From Prinsepia uniflora (Eukaryota > Streptophyta > Magnoliopsida > Rosales > Rosaceae): 64,000 bases of DNA. The position numbers and the translations under genes are program-made. This document shows positions 19,565 to 33,165 of this stretch, piece after piece; the first letter of the stretch is position 1; each line of letters opens with the position of its first letter. The notes under the pieces were generated by a model. It saw nothing but the letters and a program-made list of their open reading frames with translations. It was not told where the DNA came from and ran no database searches. Location: positions 42,619,651 to 42,683,650 of the forward strand of contig CM064867.1 of NCBI GenBank assembly GCA_032719365.1. Reading direction: 5' to 3'.

Positions 19565-22390
19565 TGACAGGACGCATCACAATCCCCCTAGGATTAATGC
19601 GGGATGACCCTGCTCCCGTTTGACACGAAGTGTAAGACAAAGGATATTTCCAACCTTTGCCCTCTCGGGCTATCAGATTACGCCACGATCCGGAGGAGGT
19701 ATGTGATATCTCGGTCTCTGCTACAGTCCACATCCGCTTTGTCAACCTGAAGGGCAGTCAAAACATTAAAAGCTGTGAGTGGACAAAACAACCAGTTTAT
19801 AAAAAAACATTTTAACGAAGACATTTGTACTCTTCACTAAAAAGCATGCATGCATTCGAAAACCATTTATCAAACCGTTCATTAGGGCCTTAGCCCAAAA
19901 TCGTAAATGAAACCGAATACACGGGTCACTGCCCAAATCCATAAAGAAATCAACCATACAGGACACTGCCCAAATCCATACAGGACTCAGCCCAAAACCT
20001 GTATACATCACACATCATATTTCATATCTCATATCATATACATCGTATATACATATAATTCACACAACCAATCCTGTCACGATTTCCAAAGCTACGCGCG
20101 TGCTACCCGGGGTCTCAAACCCAAGTCTTTCAGAGTCCGAGGTCAATGTCCGTAGACCAATGACCCGTCCAGAGGTTACTATCCATGCCTTCCAGAGAGT
20201 AAGGAACCCAACTGGGGGGCGACTCCACTCAGTCGGTGCCCGACATCATCAGCTGGGCATCGTGCCCGAAATCATCTATGTAAAACAACCGGGTCTCGTG
20301 CCCGAACATATGACATCAGCTGGGCATCGTGCCCGATATCTAAGGGTCAGTCACGACTCTAATCGTAGTGATGCGTGCAACCATCCATCCAGGACCGCTC
20401 TAAATCTTGGTATGTCGCCGTGAACGAATGAACCGACGCGACCACCACAAGATCATGGTGTACTCATCACTGATCGCTATCCTGAACCGTCAGCACTCCG
20501 AAGTCGAGCCTCCATCAGCTACCCGACCACAGAACGTGCATCGTGACCTCTCTGGTAGGAACACATCCCAATCCGGAGGCGAGCGTCGTATCGTCTGTCG
20601 CCGTGCACATAACACCCGTCGCGACCACGATTTAGACCCGTAGGTCATCAATAGCGTCATATGCCCGAGACCAAACCAAATGGGTCTCATACCTGAGTTT
20701 ATCCTTTTGAAATTCCAAAACCATTTCATTTAGACAATCATAGAAATACAGACCCGTATAGGCACCGTATAAGGCAGAAACCTTGAAATACGTGCCTATA
20801 CGTAAACACAACCAAATGCACTGATGTCATCACAAAACAAGTAATAAAACATATAATAAACATTTATGCATGCCCAAATTTAGAAAACAAGGTCCACTCA
20901 CAGACTGTCCAAGCTGCCGCCTCAATTTGCGTCCCATACGGCTCTCCCGAGCCAATCACCATCGCCGGGACTCCCAAACGTGTCCAAATCATAATATAAG
21001 GTTACTAACTACTTAATTAACCTCCCACTAAAGCCCCATAATTTTCCGGAATTTTTAACTATTTTTAATCCCTATCTGAAACCTTCGGACACCCCGAAAC
21101 CTATCGAAACGATGTCTAATTGACACGAAACCAGTCCCAAAATGTTCGTTAAATCGAATAGATGATTTCATGTGTTGAAAGCACCCTCAAAATCCTCACT
21201 ATGCGCTCACACGTGCCCTTGGAACTCCCTGCGCGTGAGCCCACGCGCCGGGTACTATAGCATCGTCATTAAGCTCCAGCGGTTCAGACCGGCCAGTTCA
21301 GTCCTTTTCTGCAACTGGATCGGCATGACCAGTCTAGGCTCATACAAGGTCCATTCTTCACCGTTTTCAACTCTAATCGATCTTATTCTTCAAAGCTCGA
21401 CCCCAGAAACCTAAACCTATTAATTAGAACCCTTAAAACCTCTAAAAAATAACCGGTTCAACTTGGTTTCCACGGTTCAAATATCCGAAAACTCACCCAC
21501 GGCTTCCTCAACGTCTAACCGCCCTCCAAACCTCTCTAAAAACTCCCTAGCAACCTATTTAATTTGAAACCAAACGTCCAAACAAGCCCATAACAACAAA
21601 AATGGAAAATGGATCGAAAATGGTTAAACTGATTACCTCTCGGGTTTGTGGCTCCACCGTCCACGGCGGCGCAGTCCAGGCCAGCCACCAACATCCAACA
21701 TCCTCCCTCACTCATTGGTCTCTCTGTCATGATCATCTGAGGATGGGTTGGATGGGTTTTGGGTTCAAACTGAGATTGGGTTGTGTTTTGGGAATGAAGG
21801 AAAATGATCGATGAAGATGATATGCATGAAGGAAAAGAGATGGCCAGTGGATGGGTGAAACTTGTCACTCATCCATTGGGCCACCTTAAAATATCTGGGC
21901 CCACTAGCTGCCAAATGACATTCATCTCGTAAAACGTGCAATAGTTCCCTTAAAATTTCGTGAACTGTAACTTTGCCGTCGAACGTCCGAATTCGACGTG
22001 CCGCCTATCTACGGATTCGTATCATCCCGATCTACGTAACGGTCCTTGGTCCTCGCCCATCGGACATCCCGGTCCAAAAGTAAACTATTTGTCCATTTTA
22101 ACTAAAATTACCAAATTGCCTTTAAACTTCCGAATGTCATAACTTCTTCCTCGAATGTCGGAATTGAACGTGCCACCTGTCTATGAACTCGTGACATCCC
22201 AAGCTACGTCACGGTCTTCCGCCAAAGTCCATTTGACTGCCTGAATGAAAAGTCAATGTTTTACCCACGCTCAGGGGCAAAACTGTCATTTTGCATCGTT
22301 CGTCCGATTTCGCCCAACTAATCACCGATTAACCTCACTAATCGTGATTAGTCACTAATCTAATCCTGGAATTCGGGACGGATCGTTACA
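19565..22390 (-). repeat. Element D 3' LTR
   Basis: 2826 bp. It lacks about 290 bp present in the partner LTR (26495-26780 there, joining at 'cagtcggtgc' near 20240 here) and has the conserved palindrome at 21849-21874. Confidence 0.9.
21849..21874. promoter_or_regulatory. Conserved LTR palindrome (D 3' LTR)
   Basis: GGATGGGTGAAA with TGTCACTCATCC-type arms, two mismatches, about 517 bp from the LTR 5' end. Confidence 0.55.
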
Positions 22391-24509
22391 ACCTTCCCTC
22401 CTTAATTAATTTCGTCCTCAAAATTCCAACTAATCTAATTCCAACCGTTCTTCCCTCCTTAATTTAGTTCTGTTCTCGAAACTCCAACTATTCTGATTCC
22501 ACATCCACCTCGTGGAAAGCAAATCCAATCATATCTCACGTGTACACTAGTACACCCAATAGCCAACCTAAAACTTGTTTGTACCCAAACGTCCCACTAA
22601 TACTCACGTCGTATCGACTACACTCGACCACGTCGAATGATAGAAACCACATGTTCCGAATTGACACCACTTGTCAATCCTACCATTTCGTTGACACGAA
22701 CAACTCGAAGATTCCTTTCTCAATCTCAATCTATCTGGATGTCTGCTCCCACTAGGAGTCATCAGATCTCACTAGCCGATCCACGCTGACACCTTTGACA
22801 AACTGTCACCACTTGACAGTCGTCAGGCGAAAACTGACACTATATCCACTTGTGGTTACACTAACCACCAACTCACTCAACCTGAGTATACAATCACCAA
22901 CATCTAACTCGACCTGTGTGTAACTGGACCCATCAGAAATACCATGACCCAGTGCATAGTATCCAACATCCAGTTCACGTTCTCGACTCATCCAATGGTA
23001 TCAGAACTAAGCCGACTACCAACACACTCACCAATGTACCACTGGTATAACCTATATACCGTCACCAGGCAAGACAAGTGTACCCGGTATCATACCTCGA
23101 ACAACACATAAGGTACATACATCCATTACCAACCAGACTACACTACAGCCTAAGTCGTAGCCAATCACGTTTCTATTCTGGAGTCCATATGTCCAATCCA
23201 GTACCAGATAGATCAAAACTCCAACCCATTATCCATTTCCAAATCTGAATCCGAAAATCATTATTCCGTAAGCTAACATTTGGAATAACCATTCCGAACC
23301 CAAATCCATAAATCCACTTTCAAGTTCCAAAATCGAATCCTGAATCGTCATCCAGAAATTCGATTCCAAAACCCAAAATCTCGTTCTCGTCTACCTAGAC
23401 GTACCAAAACTGAACCTATCGGTTACCTGCTCAATCGATTACACATTACATTTGATTGACTTCATAGGGAAGCCAATCCCAACATCGACGCATCTAGGTT
23501 GACCAAATTCGACCTCGTCGGACACTTACTTGGGCGTAATATATCGTACGGGATTTACCTCGAAAAGAAGTTCAGTCCCATCATTCTCAACTCAAACACC
23601 CCAGTAAGAGTGATAAACTCTCCACCTATCTGGATTATCAAGATCACGATCCAGATTCATCACTACGTAACCCGACCATGAACGTCACAATCGAGGATCG
23701 TCACGACGCTCAAAGTCCTAAACCATTTCCCACATCTAACAGATCAGTCAACGACGAGACACGCCGAGACTGTGGGTTCTCACTGATTACCTCATATCGA
23801 TCCTTGTCCTTCCACCTAGGAAAACCAAGGATGATCCAACACAATGACATCAAAACTCATCCTACGTGAATGCAACCAAAACTCATTGCATTCACCACGT
23901 CATGTAAACCAACATCGTCTGCCACCAAGCAGAGAATGAGAAATCTCAGTCACCTAACTTCGATATGCTCAACTCCGACCTGATGACCCAACACAAATCC
24001 CGGGTTCACCAACCAATACATGATCAGCGTACTAGTGACATTGACCATCATCTACCATCCTCTCCCATCATCTTCCATGGCAGGACCTGAGAAGTCACCC
24101 AAAATGACTTCGAAATACTCATTACCAATGCGGAAAACCCACATTCTTCTAGTCACCTCAATTACAACCTTTCGTGATTCCGAAGCTCCAACCATGTCGG
24201 AACCAACACACTCGGACATCAACCACGTGTTCCATTTTTGGCTGTTTACGGACACATGCCCATTTATGACCGTTTAGGTAGGTACACTCATTCCGAGTGG
24301 AATTCACGCGACTCAAGATTAAGCCATTTATACTATTTACAGATGTGCATATACGGTCTCCAACACTCGTATCTCGTACCTCGAGTCTCAACTACTACTG
24401 GATCCTATCCAGTCCATCATTATCCATGATCCACTCTCGAACCACAGATACCGAACATAAGCCTATCTCGACAGAGTCACCTCCCAACTCGTAACTCATC
24501 GTCATCACA

Positions 24510-24600
24510 ATCACCGACACCAGCACCAGTACCAGTACGAACACCAGCACCAGCATCAGCACACTAACACCAACATTAGTATCAACACCAGCACACGGTG
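24510..24600. repeat. CACCAG-rich simple repeat
   Basis: Irregular repeats of 'accagc/accagt/atcagc' within D's internal region. E's equivalent region lacks it. Confidence 0.75.
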
Positions 24601-25772
24601 TTCGAAACAGAAAATCCTGGATCTCCGCTCATACCGTACGACGATCTCGTACCTCTACTCGTATTGGACAAACCCTGCCTCCCTCGTACCCAATAACTCT
24701 GGGTACAGTCACCCTGACATCTCATACGAGAAAAGGAAACGTCCCCCGAACGTCCCCGATTCCCAACAAATGTAATTATAACCACTCTCGGTAGTAGCGC
24801 CTGCCACAGACTCATGCAGACCTAACTGCCAGGCATCACTATATCCAGACTCCGTATCCCCCTCAGAGATTCCATCGACAAGTACTAACCCTACCTATCC
24901 AACCAACTCTAACCAGTCGTAACTCGACTAAACCAATGTCGTCTACTAGGTCGCCTATGACCTTAGTTGTACCGACAATCCATCACAACTAAAGTAGTAC
25001 GATAACCAACAAGGTCTAACCGATAAGTACAACCCTGACTGCAGAGTGCAGTCCCAACACTAAGCTAACATGACTAGATATGACAAGGCTGACGATCTCG
25101 ACTTTGAAAAGTCGTCAGAGTCAAGCCACTCGCCAACTTACCATTCCGAACCATACACCTAAGGTAGGGTTCCACAATCACACTCTAGGGTCTCCCTGAC
25201 CCCAACTGCGGAAAGCAGTATAATCCACGAGTTGACCGACCACGCGGTCTCGACATCGTAAAGAAGTCAATCCAATCCTACCGTCAATCCAATTAGAGTT
25301 ACTCGAACTCGGCTGCTAATTGCCAGAAGCAGTAAATCCATTTAACTCAACCAAATCAGATCATCAGATGATCACAATTCCAAACTATCGTCATAACGAT
25401 CCTACGACATCGTGAAAGACGATCCCAACTAACCGTCTCACGATCAAAACTCGAAAGTACCATTTACGTCATCCTTCCATAGGGTCCCACACTGTCATCG
25501 ACGACAGAATTATGGCAACTCCGGCATCAAATGCCAAACCAAGACATTCCATGATTCTACCCTACTAACTATCGTACCAGCATCCCAACTATCAGGTTGA
25601 TAACGAACTGTAGCCCATTGAGATATCAGATCCTTGACCTGCGCGCACCATAAGAGCAAACCGTGCTCTGATAAGTAATCCTACGAGCAATCCAATGTTC
25701 TGATACCACACTGACAGTATCAGAGCATCCTGAAGATCCGATGAGCTATCCGAGATCTGATAAGCCAGCGTC

Positions 25773-25784
25773 GCTCTGATACCA
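25773..25784 (-). other. Element D primer binding site
   Basis: Minus-strand TGGTATCAGAGC, complementary to plant initiator-Met tRNA, 3 nt from the LTR. Confidence 0.85.
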
Positions 25785-26235
25785 CGCTGACAGGACCCAT
25801 CCCAATCCTCCTGGGATTAATGCCGGATGACCCTACTCCCGTCTGACACGAAGTGTCAGACAAGGGATATTTCCAACCTTTGCCCTCTTGGGCTATCAGA
25901 GTACGCCATGATCCGGAGGAGGTATGTGATATCTCGGTCTCTGCTATAGTCCACATCCGTTGTCAACCTGAAGTGTAGTCAAAACATTAAAAGCTATGAG
26001 TGGACAAAACAGCAGTTTATAAAAAAACATTTTAACGAAGACATTTGTACCCTTCACTAAAAAGCATGCATGCATTCGAAAACCATTTATCAAACCGTTC
26101 ATTAGAGCCTTAGCCCAAAATCGTAAATGAAACCGAATACACGGGCCACTGCCCAAATCCCTAAAGAAATAAACCATACGGGCCACTTCCCAAATCCATA
26201 TGGGAATCAGCCCAAAACCTGTATACATCACACAT

Positions 26236-26290
26236 CATATTTCATATTTCATATTTCATATTTCATATTTCATATCTCATATCTCATATC
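26236..26290. repeat. (TCATATT)n microsatellite in D 5' LTR
   Basis: About five 7-bp units followed by variants. The partner LTR has only a short version near 20010-20040, so this expanded after insertion. Confidence 0.85.
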
Positions 26291-28274
26291 ATATACATCA
26301 TATATACATATAATTCACAGAACCAATCCTATCACGGTTTTCAAAGCTACGTTCGTGCTACCCGGGGTCTCAAACCCAAGTCTCTCAGAGTCCGAGGTCA
26401 ATGTCCTTAGACCAATGACCCGTCCTGAGGTTACGATCCATGCTTTCCTGAGAGTAAGGAACCCAACTGGGGGGCGGTTCCACTCAGTCGGTGCTCCGTG
26501 ACTACTTCGGGGTCCACCCAGGCCAACGACCCTCCCCGGATGAGATAATAGAAGTAAATGAAGGTATATGGATACATATATATACATAACATAACATTCA
26601 TGCATGGTCCCCCTGAACCGTCATGATCTATAACATCCATTTAAGGGTTCGTGCCCGGTTCCCATAAACCGTCATGTACCACAATAACCTTTCCAGGGTT
26701 CATGCCGGTTTCCATAAATTGCCATGAACTTGGAAATCCATTTAGGGTCCCTGACCCGAAATCATCAATGTAAAACAACCGGGTCTCGTGCCCGAACATA
26801 TGACATCAGCTGGGTATTGAGCCCGATATCTAAGGGTCAGTCACGACTCCGATCGTAGTGATGCTTGCAACCATCCATCCAGGACCGCCCTTAATCCTGG
26901 TATGTCGCCGTGAACGAATCAACCGACGCGACCACCACAAGATCATAGTGCACTCATCACCGATCGCTATCCTAAACCGTCAGCACTCCGAAGTCGAGCC
27001 TTCATTGGCTACCCGACCACAGAACGTGCATCGTGACCTCTCTGGTAGGAACACATCCCAATCCGGAAGTGAGCGTCGTATCGTCTGTCGCCGTGCACAT
27101 AGCACCTGTCGCTACCACGATTTAGACCCATAAATCATCAATAGCGTCATATGCCCGAGACCAAACCAAATGGGTCTCATACCCGAGTTTATCCTTTTGA
27201 AATCCCAAAACCATTTCATTTAGACCATCATAGAAATACAGACCCGTATAGGCACCGTATAAGGCTGAAACCTTGAATACGTGCCTATACGTAACCACAA
27301 CCAAATGCACTGATGGCATCACAAAAAAATTAATAAAACATATAATAAACATTTATGCATGCCCCAATTTCGAAAACAAGGTCCACTCAAAGACCGTTCG
27401 AGCTGCCGTCTCGATTTGCGTACCATACGGCTCTCCCGAGCCAATCACCGTCACCGGAACTCCCAAACCTGTCCAAATCGTAATAGAAGGTTACTAACTA
27501 CTTAAATAACCTCCCACTAAAGCCCCATAATTTTTCAGAATTTTTACCTATTTTTAATCCCTATCCGAAACCTTCAGACATCCCGAAACCTATCGAAACG
27601 ATGTCCGATTGACACGAAACCAGTCCCAAAATGTTCGTTACATCAAATAGATGATTTTAGGTGTTGGAAGCACCCTCAAAATCCTCACCATGCGCTCACA
27701 CGTGCCCTTTGAACCCCCCTGCGCGTGAGCCCATGCGCTGGGTACTGTAGCATCGTCATCAAGCTCTAGCCGGTTCAGACCCCCCGGTTCGGTCCTTTTC
27801 TGCAACTGGACCGGCGTGATCGATCCAGGCTCCTACAAGGTCCATTCTTCACCGTTTTCAACTCTAATCGATCCTATTCTTCAAAGCTCGACCCTAGAAA
27901 CCTAAACCCATTAATTAGAACCCTTAAAACCTCTAAAATCCAACCGGTTCAACTTGGTTTCCACGGTTCAAATATCCCAAAACTCACCCACGGCTTCCTC
28001 GACAACTAACCACCCTCCAAACCTCTCTAACAACTCCCTAGCAACCTATTTAATCCAAACCTCTCTCGGGTTTGTGGTTCCACCGTCCACGGTGGCGCCG
28101 TCTAGGCCAGCCACCAACATCCAACATCCTCCCTCACTCCTTGGCCTCTCTGTCATGATCGTCTGGGGTTGGGTTGGATGGGTTTTGGGTTCAAACTGAG
28201 ATCGGGTTGTGTTTTGGGAATGAAGGAAAATGATCGATGAAGATGATATGCATGAAGGAAAAGAGATGGCCAGT

Positions 28275-28300
28275 GGATGGGTGACACTTGTCACTCATCC
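28275..28300. promoter_or_regulatory. Conserved LTR palindrome (D 5' LTR)
   Basis: GGATGGGTGACA and TGTCACTCATCC arms around 'ct', with one mismatch. Confidence 0.6.
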
Positions 28301-29714
28301 ATTGTGCCTTCTGAAAATATCTGGGCCCACTAGCTGCCAAATGACATCCATCTCGTAAAATGTGCAATAGTTCCCTTAAACTTTCTTGAACCGTAACTTC
28401 GCCATCGAACGTCCAAATTCGATGTGCCGCCTGTCTACGGATTCATATCATCCTGATCTACGTAACGGTCCTTGGCCCTTGGCCATCGGACATCCCGGTT
28501 CAAAAGTTTACTAGTTGCCCCTTTTAACTAAAATTACTAAATTGCCTTAAACTTCCGAACGTCATAACTTCTTCCTCGAATGTTAGAATTGAACGTGCCA
28601 CCTGTCTATGAACTCGTGACGTCCCAATTTACGTCACCTTCATCGGCCAAAGTCCATTTGACCGCCCGAATGTAAAGTCAAGGTTTGCCCACGCTCAGGG
28701 GCAAAACGGTTATTTTGAATCGTTCATCCGATTTCGCCCAACTAATCACCGATTAACCTCACTAATCATGATTAGTCGCTAATCTAATCCTAGAATTCGG
28801 GACGGGTAGTTACTACGAGACTCTTAAGTCCTCAGCTCAACCGGACACCATCCACGCGTCCGTGAATACCATTTATGTAGGTACACTCATTCCGAGTGGA
28901 ATTCAAGCGACTCAAGGTTAAATCTTGTATACTATTTACGATTGTGCATAAATGGCCTCCAACACTCGTATTTCGTACCTTTAATCAACCAGGTCCAACT
29001 CTGACTCACGGAATTTGTCGGAATCCACTAACATCGGTCGGTAGGCTAAACAGATCGTAACGGCTGTCGTGATCTGAAGCCAAATATTTTCGTACTACCA
29101 TATCTAACGAGCCGACCCTCACGTCATAAGACTCCACTGAAGTCATCCGTTTACACATTTTCATCTGAACGCCACTTAGGCATTTCATTCTTTAACCTTA
29201 CCGCTCCTGGGCACACACTCGTGCCCCAAGTCTCATCAGTGAACTGGTCATCAAACCAAGTACTCCTGGTGCATCGCACTGAGCAACTCAGGATCCTCTC
29301 TGTCCCGCTCAGTGCCCATCGGACTCACATGCTCGCTCCTTTGAGCACCTCTACTATTCTCTCTGCATATTGGTTCGCACGTCCCAACTCTATGGGATCA
29401 ACTCGAGAACTCACACTCGTGTAATCCAGCCAAGGATATCTAGGGCACCTGTCACTCATCCAGGTATATCCTACTCGTCACAGTCACCTCACAGAGGTAA
29501 CATGGCAAGTGTTCCAACACCCCAACGTCCAACACCTCATTCTATGATCACACTTGGTCGTAACCGAGCCAACTCCCAAAATCACTGCACGTACCGTGTG
29601 TCACTCATGCACCTCGTATCATCGTCACGACTGACGAATCCCATCATCACAATCGTCGTGGTAACCTAAGTCCATCCAACTCGATAAGACTCGATCACGT
29701 CCATCGATAGCAGC

Positions 29715-29819
29715 GTCTGCCACAACCTCGTGAAGACCAATCTCAGCATGTCTGCCACAACTTCGTGCAGACCAATCTCAGCAAGTCTGCCACAACCTCG
29801 TGCAGACCAATCTCAGAAA
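29715..29819. repeat. Three tandem 35-bp repeats
   Basis: Copies at 29715, 29750 and 29785 begin 'gtctgccacaa' and contain 'cgtgcagaccaatctcagca'. D has a single diverged equivalent near 24805. Confidence 0.9.
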
Positions 29820-30637
29820 CACTCTGCTATTGACACTCCAAATCCAGGCAGTCAACTCACTGCAGGTACCAACCGCTCAACGCAACATGCACCGATTTCC
29901 ACCTTAGGATCCGGTCGATAAGTACCATACTCGTGATAACTTGTCCAATCAATCACCTATTAGGGTTATCACAAACTCGACTGCCCGCTGCAACACAATT
30001 AACCTGATCGATCCATCGCTTTCGACTCCAAAGAGTCGTCGTACTCCAATACTGGTGTCTGAACAACCAGTAACTACATTGTGAGGATCTCATCCTCTCA
30101 TAACTCTATGGCTCTAAGCCACTGGCCTTCCCAAGAACTTGGCCATACACCGTGCCTAACACTGCACAACGGCTACACATCGCAATCGTATCCTATCTCG
30201 TCACACCCCAACTACTCCGAACATTCGCTTCCAGTCGACATCCCTCAGGGATTCGACATGCTGAAATACGACCTCTCATGCCAAATTGGGTCCAACGTTC
30301 CTAATCCCAACAATCTCACTCAGGTCAACCACGACCTCAGCTCCACTCTGCAGCATAATCTCTAATCCGACAGGACACGACCGACACCGTCTCGACTCTC
30401 GAAAGTCGTCAGATTCATATGCACATTGATACCACTTGAGATGCAACCACTAGGAAAACGCGGCATTCTATGCCAATCGAACCTTAAACAATCGCACCAC
30501 GTGCCGAACACAATCTAACTAAGGTTCGATTCTACCGAATCCTCATACTAATACCCTAACTATCAAGTTAATGACGGGCTATTACGACTGTAGAGACATC
30601 ACATCCTCGACGTGCGCGCATACCAAGAACAAAACAC

Positions 30638-30649
30638 TCTCTGATACCA
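30638..30649 (-). other. Element E primer binding site
   Basis: Minus-strand TGGTATCAGAGA, one mismatch to the Met-tRNA site, 3 nt from the LTR. Confidence 0.8.
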
Positions 30650-31734
30650 ACTTGACAGGACCTGTCCCAAATCCCCCGGGATTAACGTGGGACGTGCCTG
30701 CTCCCGTCTAACACGAAGTGTCAGACCAGGGATAATTCCAACTCTAGCCCTCACCGAAGCTTCCAGAGTACGCCAGGATCGTAGGAGGAGGACTGTGATG
30801 TCTCAGTCTCTGCTACAGCCCGCATACGCGATCAACTTGAAGGGCATTCAATACATCAAAAGTCATGAGTGGACAAAACAATATTTAAATAAAAACATTT
30901 TCACAAAATATATTTATGCCCTTCACTAAAAGCATGCATGCATTCAAAAACCATTTATCAAACCTATTGATAAAACCATTAGGGCCTTAGCCCAAAAACC
31001 GTAAATCAACCCATATGGGAACTCAGCCCAAATCAACATAAGTGGGACTCTGCCCAATTCCAGTAAATGCAGGTCTCAACCCAAAACCTAAACCAATAAA
31101 ATACCAAAATATACGACACGGGGTCTCCGCCCCAAAGCATTTCCATAAAACCTGGAACACAGGGTCTCCGCCCCAAATCACTTTCCTTAATAACCTCATA
31201 CGTATACACATACGTATAACCCATCTGCGGCACTACCGAGAAGATGCCAACTCGGGGCACACAGCCCCTAGGGAACACATCTCTGATATATGTCACGATT
31301 TCATCTCTATACTAGTGTGCACACTACTCGGGGCCTCACTCCGAGTCTACCCACAGGAATTCTCCGTCTGGGAGGCTCTATCTCGGAATATAGTCTGTGC
31401 TCTATCTCCGGATATAGTCCGAGTATCTCTCCGGAATCTGGTCCAGGACCACATCATAACTTCCATTCCTGGAATGGGCTACCTATGAGGATTACTCATT
31501 CTGGTCAGTACATCGTGACTCTTCAGGTCGACATCTGGAGGAGACCAATCAAATCATGTGGAGGGTATAATACATTTTCAAATCATTTCCTTTCTCAAAA
31601 CATATTTCCAACTGGGTCTCATACCCGATTCATCTCAACAGGATTCCTCTAATCCGATTCAAATCAATTTCACAAGCCTCGGCCTAAATCCACAGTTCAA
31701 CAGGGTCTCATGCCCGAATTCTCATTTCATAAAC

Positions 31735-32110
31735 CGAACTGGGACTCAAGCCCAATTTCACGATAAACAGGGCCTCAAGTCCAATACCACCATAACGGGG
31801 CCTCGCGCCCAATTTCACAATCAACTGGGCCTCTAACCCGAAATCCCAACGAACGGGGCCTCAAGCCCGAAACAAGAAATCAACGGGGCTTCAAGCCCGA
31901 TTTCACAATCAACGGGGCCTTAAGTCTGATTTCACAATTAACAGGGCCTCAAGCCCGATACCACAGTCAATAGGGCCTCAAACCCGAGTTCATAAACTAA
32001 CGGGGCACTCGGCCCAATCGTATAACTCAAATGGGCACCCGACCCGATTTCTCATCAAATCAAATGGACTCTTAGTCTGAGGGTTTCCAATCAAATGCGT
32101 CTCATACTCG
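31735..32110. repeat. GGGC-loop-GCCC array (E 5' LTR)
   Basis: Same array as 15996-16360. Cores such as GGGCCTCAAGCCCGA recur every ~29-31 bp. Confidence 0.8.
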
Positions 32111-33165
32111 ATTTCATATTTCCAAATCCAAAACCCATTCATTAAACCTAGCATGTATAAGCATAGTATAAAATTAGAAATCTCAAAATACGTGCAAATA
32201 CGTAAATCCTAGGCTACCACAAGTAAATACACTCACGGAATCACAAAACATGTATTAAAATACTTATAAAACATTTATGCATGCATTAGTTTAGAAAGAA
32301 AGGTCCACTCACAGACCGTCTGAAGCCGCACCTTGATACGCGTGTCATACGCCTTTCCCAGGCCAATCGCCGTCTCCGCGGTTCCTGAACCTGTCCAAAT
32401 TAATTTAGAGGGTTACTAACTACTTAAATAACCCCTCACGAAAGCCCCGTAATTTCTTGGAATTTTTAACTATTTTTAAACCCGATCTGAAACCTTCGGA
32501 AAACCTGAACTACATCAAGACGATGTCCGATCGACTAGAAACCAGTCCCAAAATGTTCGTTACATCGAATAGATGATTTCTCATGTTGGAACCACCACCA
32601 AATAGTGTTGCACGCTCCCCCACATGGCGCCCAAAGGGGCTGCCCGTGTTGCTCATGCGCCTACTGTTCAATCCCCATCAACCTTGGTCAGACCGGTCCG
32701 AACTGGCCGGTCCGGTTCATCCCTGCAACTGGACTGGCGTGACCAGTCCAGGGCCATCCTCTCTTCAATTTTCGTCCATTTCTTCCCTTTTCAATCCCAA
32801 ACTTCCTATCTAATCCCTAGAAGTCGAATGGTATGAAGAAAACCAAGAACAAACCCCTAAACCGACTAGTTCAATCCTTCCCTTCACGGTTCAAGGTTTC
32901 CCGATCACCCCCTTGGCTACCCAGCCCCTCACAGCCCATCCAAAACCTCCACTATATACTCCTAACAATCTAACAATCCTTATCCAAATACGCAAAACCG
33001 TCCATGATGCCCAAATCGAAATATTAGATTTAAAAGCTTAAACCGAGTTTACTTTTCTCCACCGTGCATGACGGCTCAGCCGATCCTGCCACCACCTTCA
33101 TCATTTCTATCTCCTCTCTCGACTCTTGTCTCTCAGTCCAGCAACCCAGATTGAAAATGGTCGAT

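Larger units (their letters stand above)
22391..25787 (-). mobile_element. Element D non-coding internal region
   Basis: It starts with the minus-strand polypurine tract (22391-22410) and ends with the primer site. No gag-pol homology is found in any frame. The segment 24240-24375 (with 'ggtacactcattccgagtgg' and 'ccaacactcgta') is conserved in E (28860-28975) and, inverted, in B (47095-47225). A CACCAG-rich simple repeat is at 24510-24600. A second primer-site-like sequence lies at 25696-25712. Confidence 0.8.
19565..28814 (-). mobile_element. Element D: LARD-like element nested in E
   Basis: LTRs at 19565-22390 and 25788-28814 enclose 3397 bp of non-coding DNA. A perfect 5-bp target duplication ACGAG (19560-19564 and 28815-28819) proves insertion into E's internal region. 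The Met-tRNA primer site is at 25773-25784, 3 nt from the 5' LTR, and the polypurine tract begins at 22391. The LTRs are of the 'D-type', carrying a duplicated ~165-bp block near the 5' end. The 5' LTR's outermost base has changed (TTACT instead of TTACA, 28810-28814). No coding capacity is seen, so movement must have been in trans. Confidence 0.92.
25788..28814 (-). repeat. Element D 5' LTR
   Basis: 3027 bp. It includes a 7-bp (TCATATT) microsatellite at about 26236-26290 that is much shorter in the other LTR, and the palindrome at 28275-28300. Confidence 0.9.
28820..30652 (-). mobile_element. Element E non-coding internal region, 5' part
   Basis: Resumes after D. No gene is recognised. It holds a triple 35-bp repeat (29715-29819) and ends in the primer site (30638-30649). 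The segment 28860-28975 is one of the blocks shared with D and B. Confidence 0.75.

Noticed and set aside
24510..24600. CACCAG repeats as a coding Pro/Ser/Thr-rich domain
   Set aside because: No open frame of length and no homologous coding region in E or B.
29715..29819. CRISPR-like direct repeats
   Set aside because: The copies are head-to-tail with no unique spacers, and the context is a plant retrotransposon.
17851..30652. tRNA, rRNA or snRNA genes in the non-coding internal regions
   Set aside because: I looked for cloverleaf box A/B pairs and known rRNA motifs by eye and saw none; the TGGTATCAGAGC matches are primer sites, not tRNA genes.
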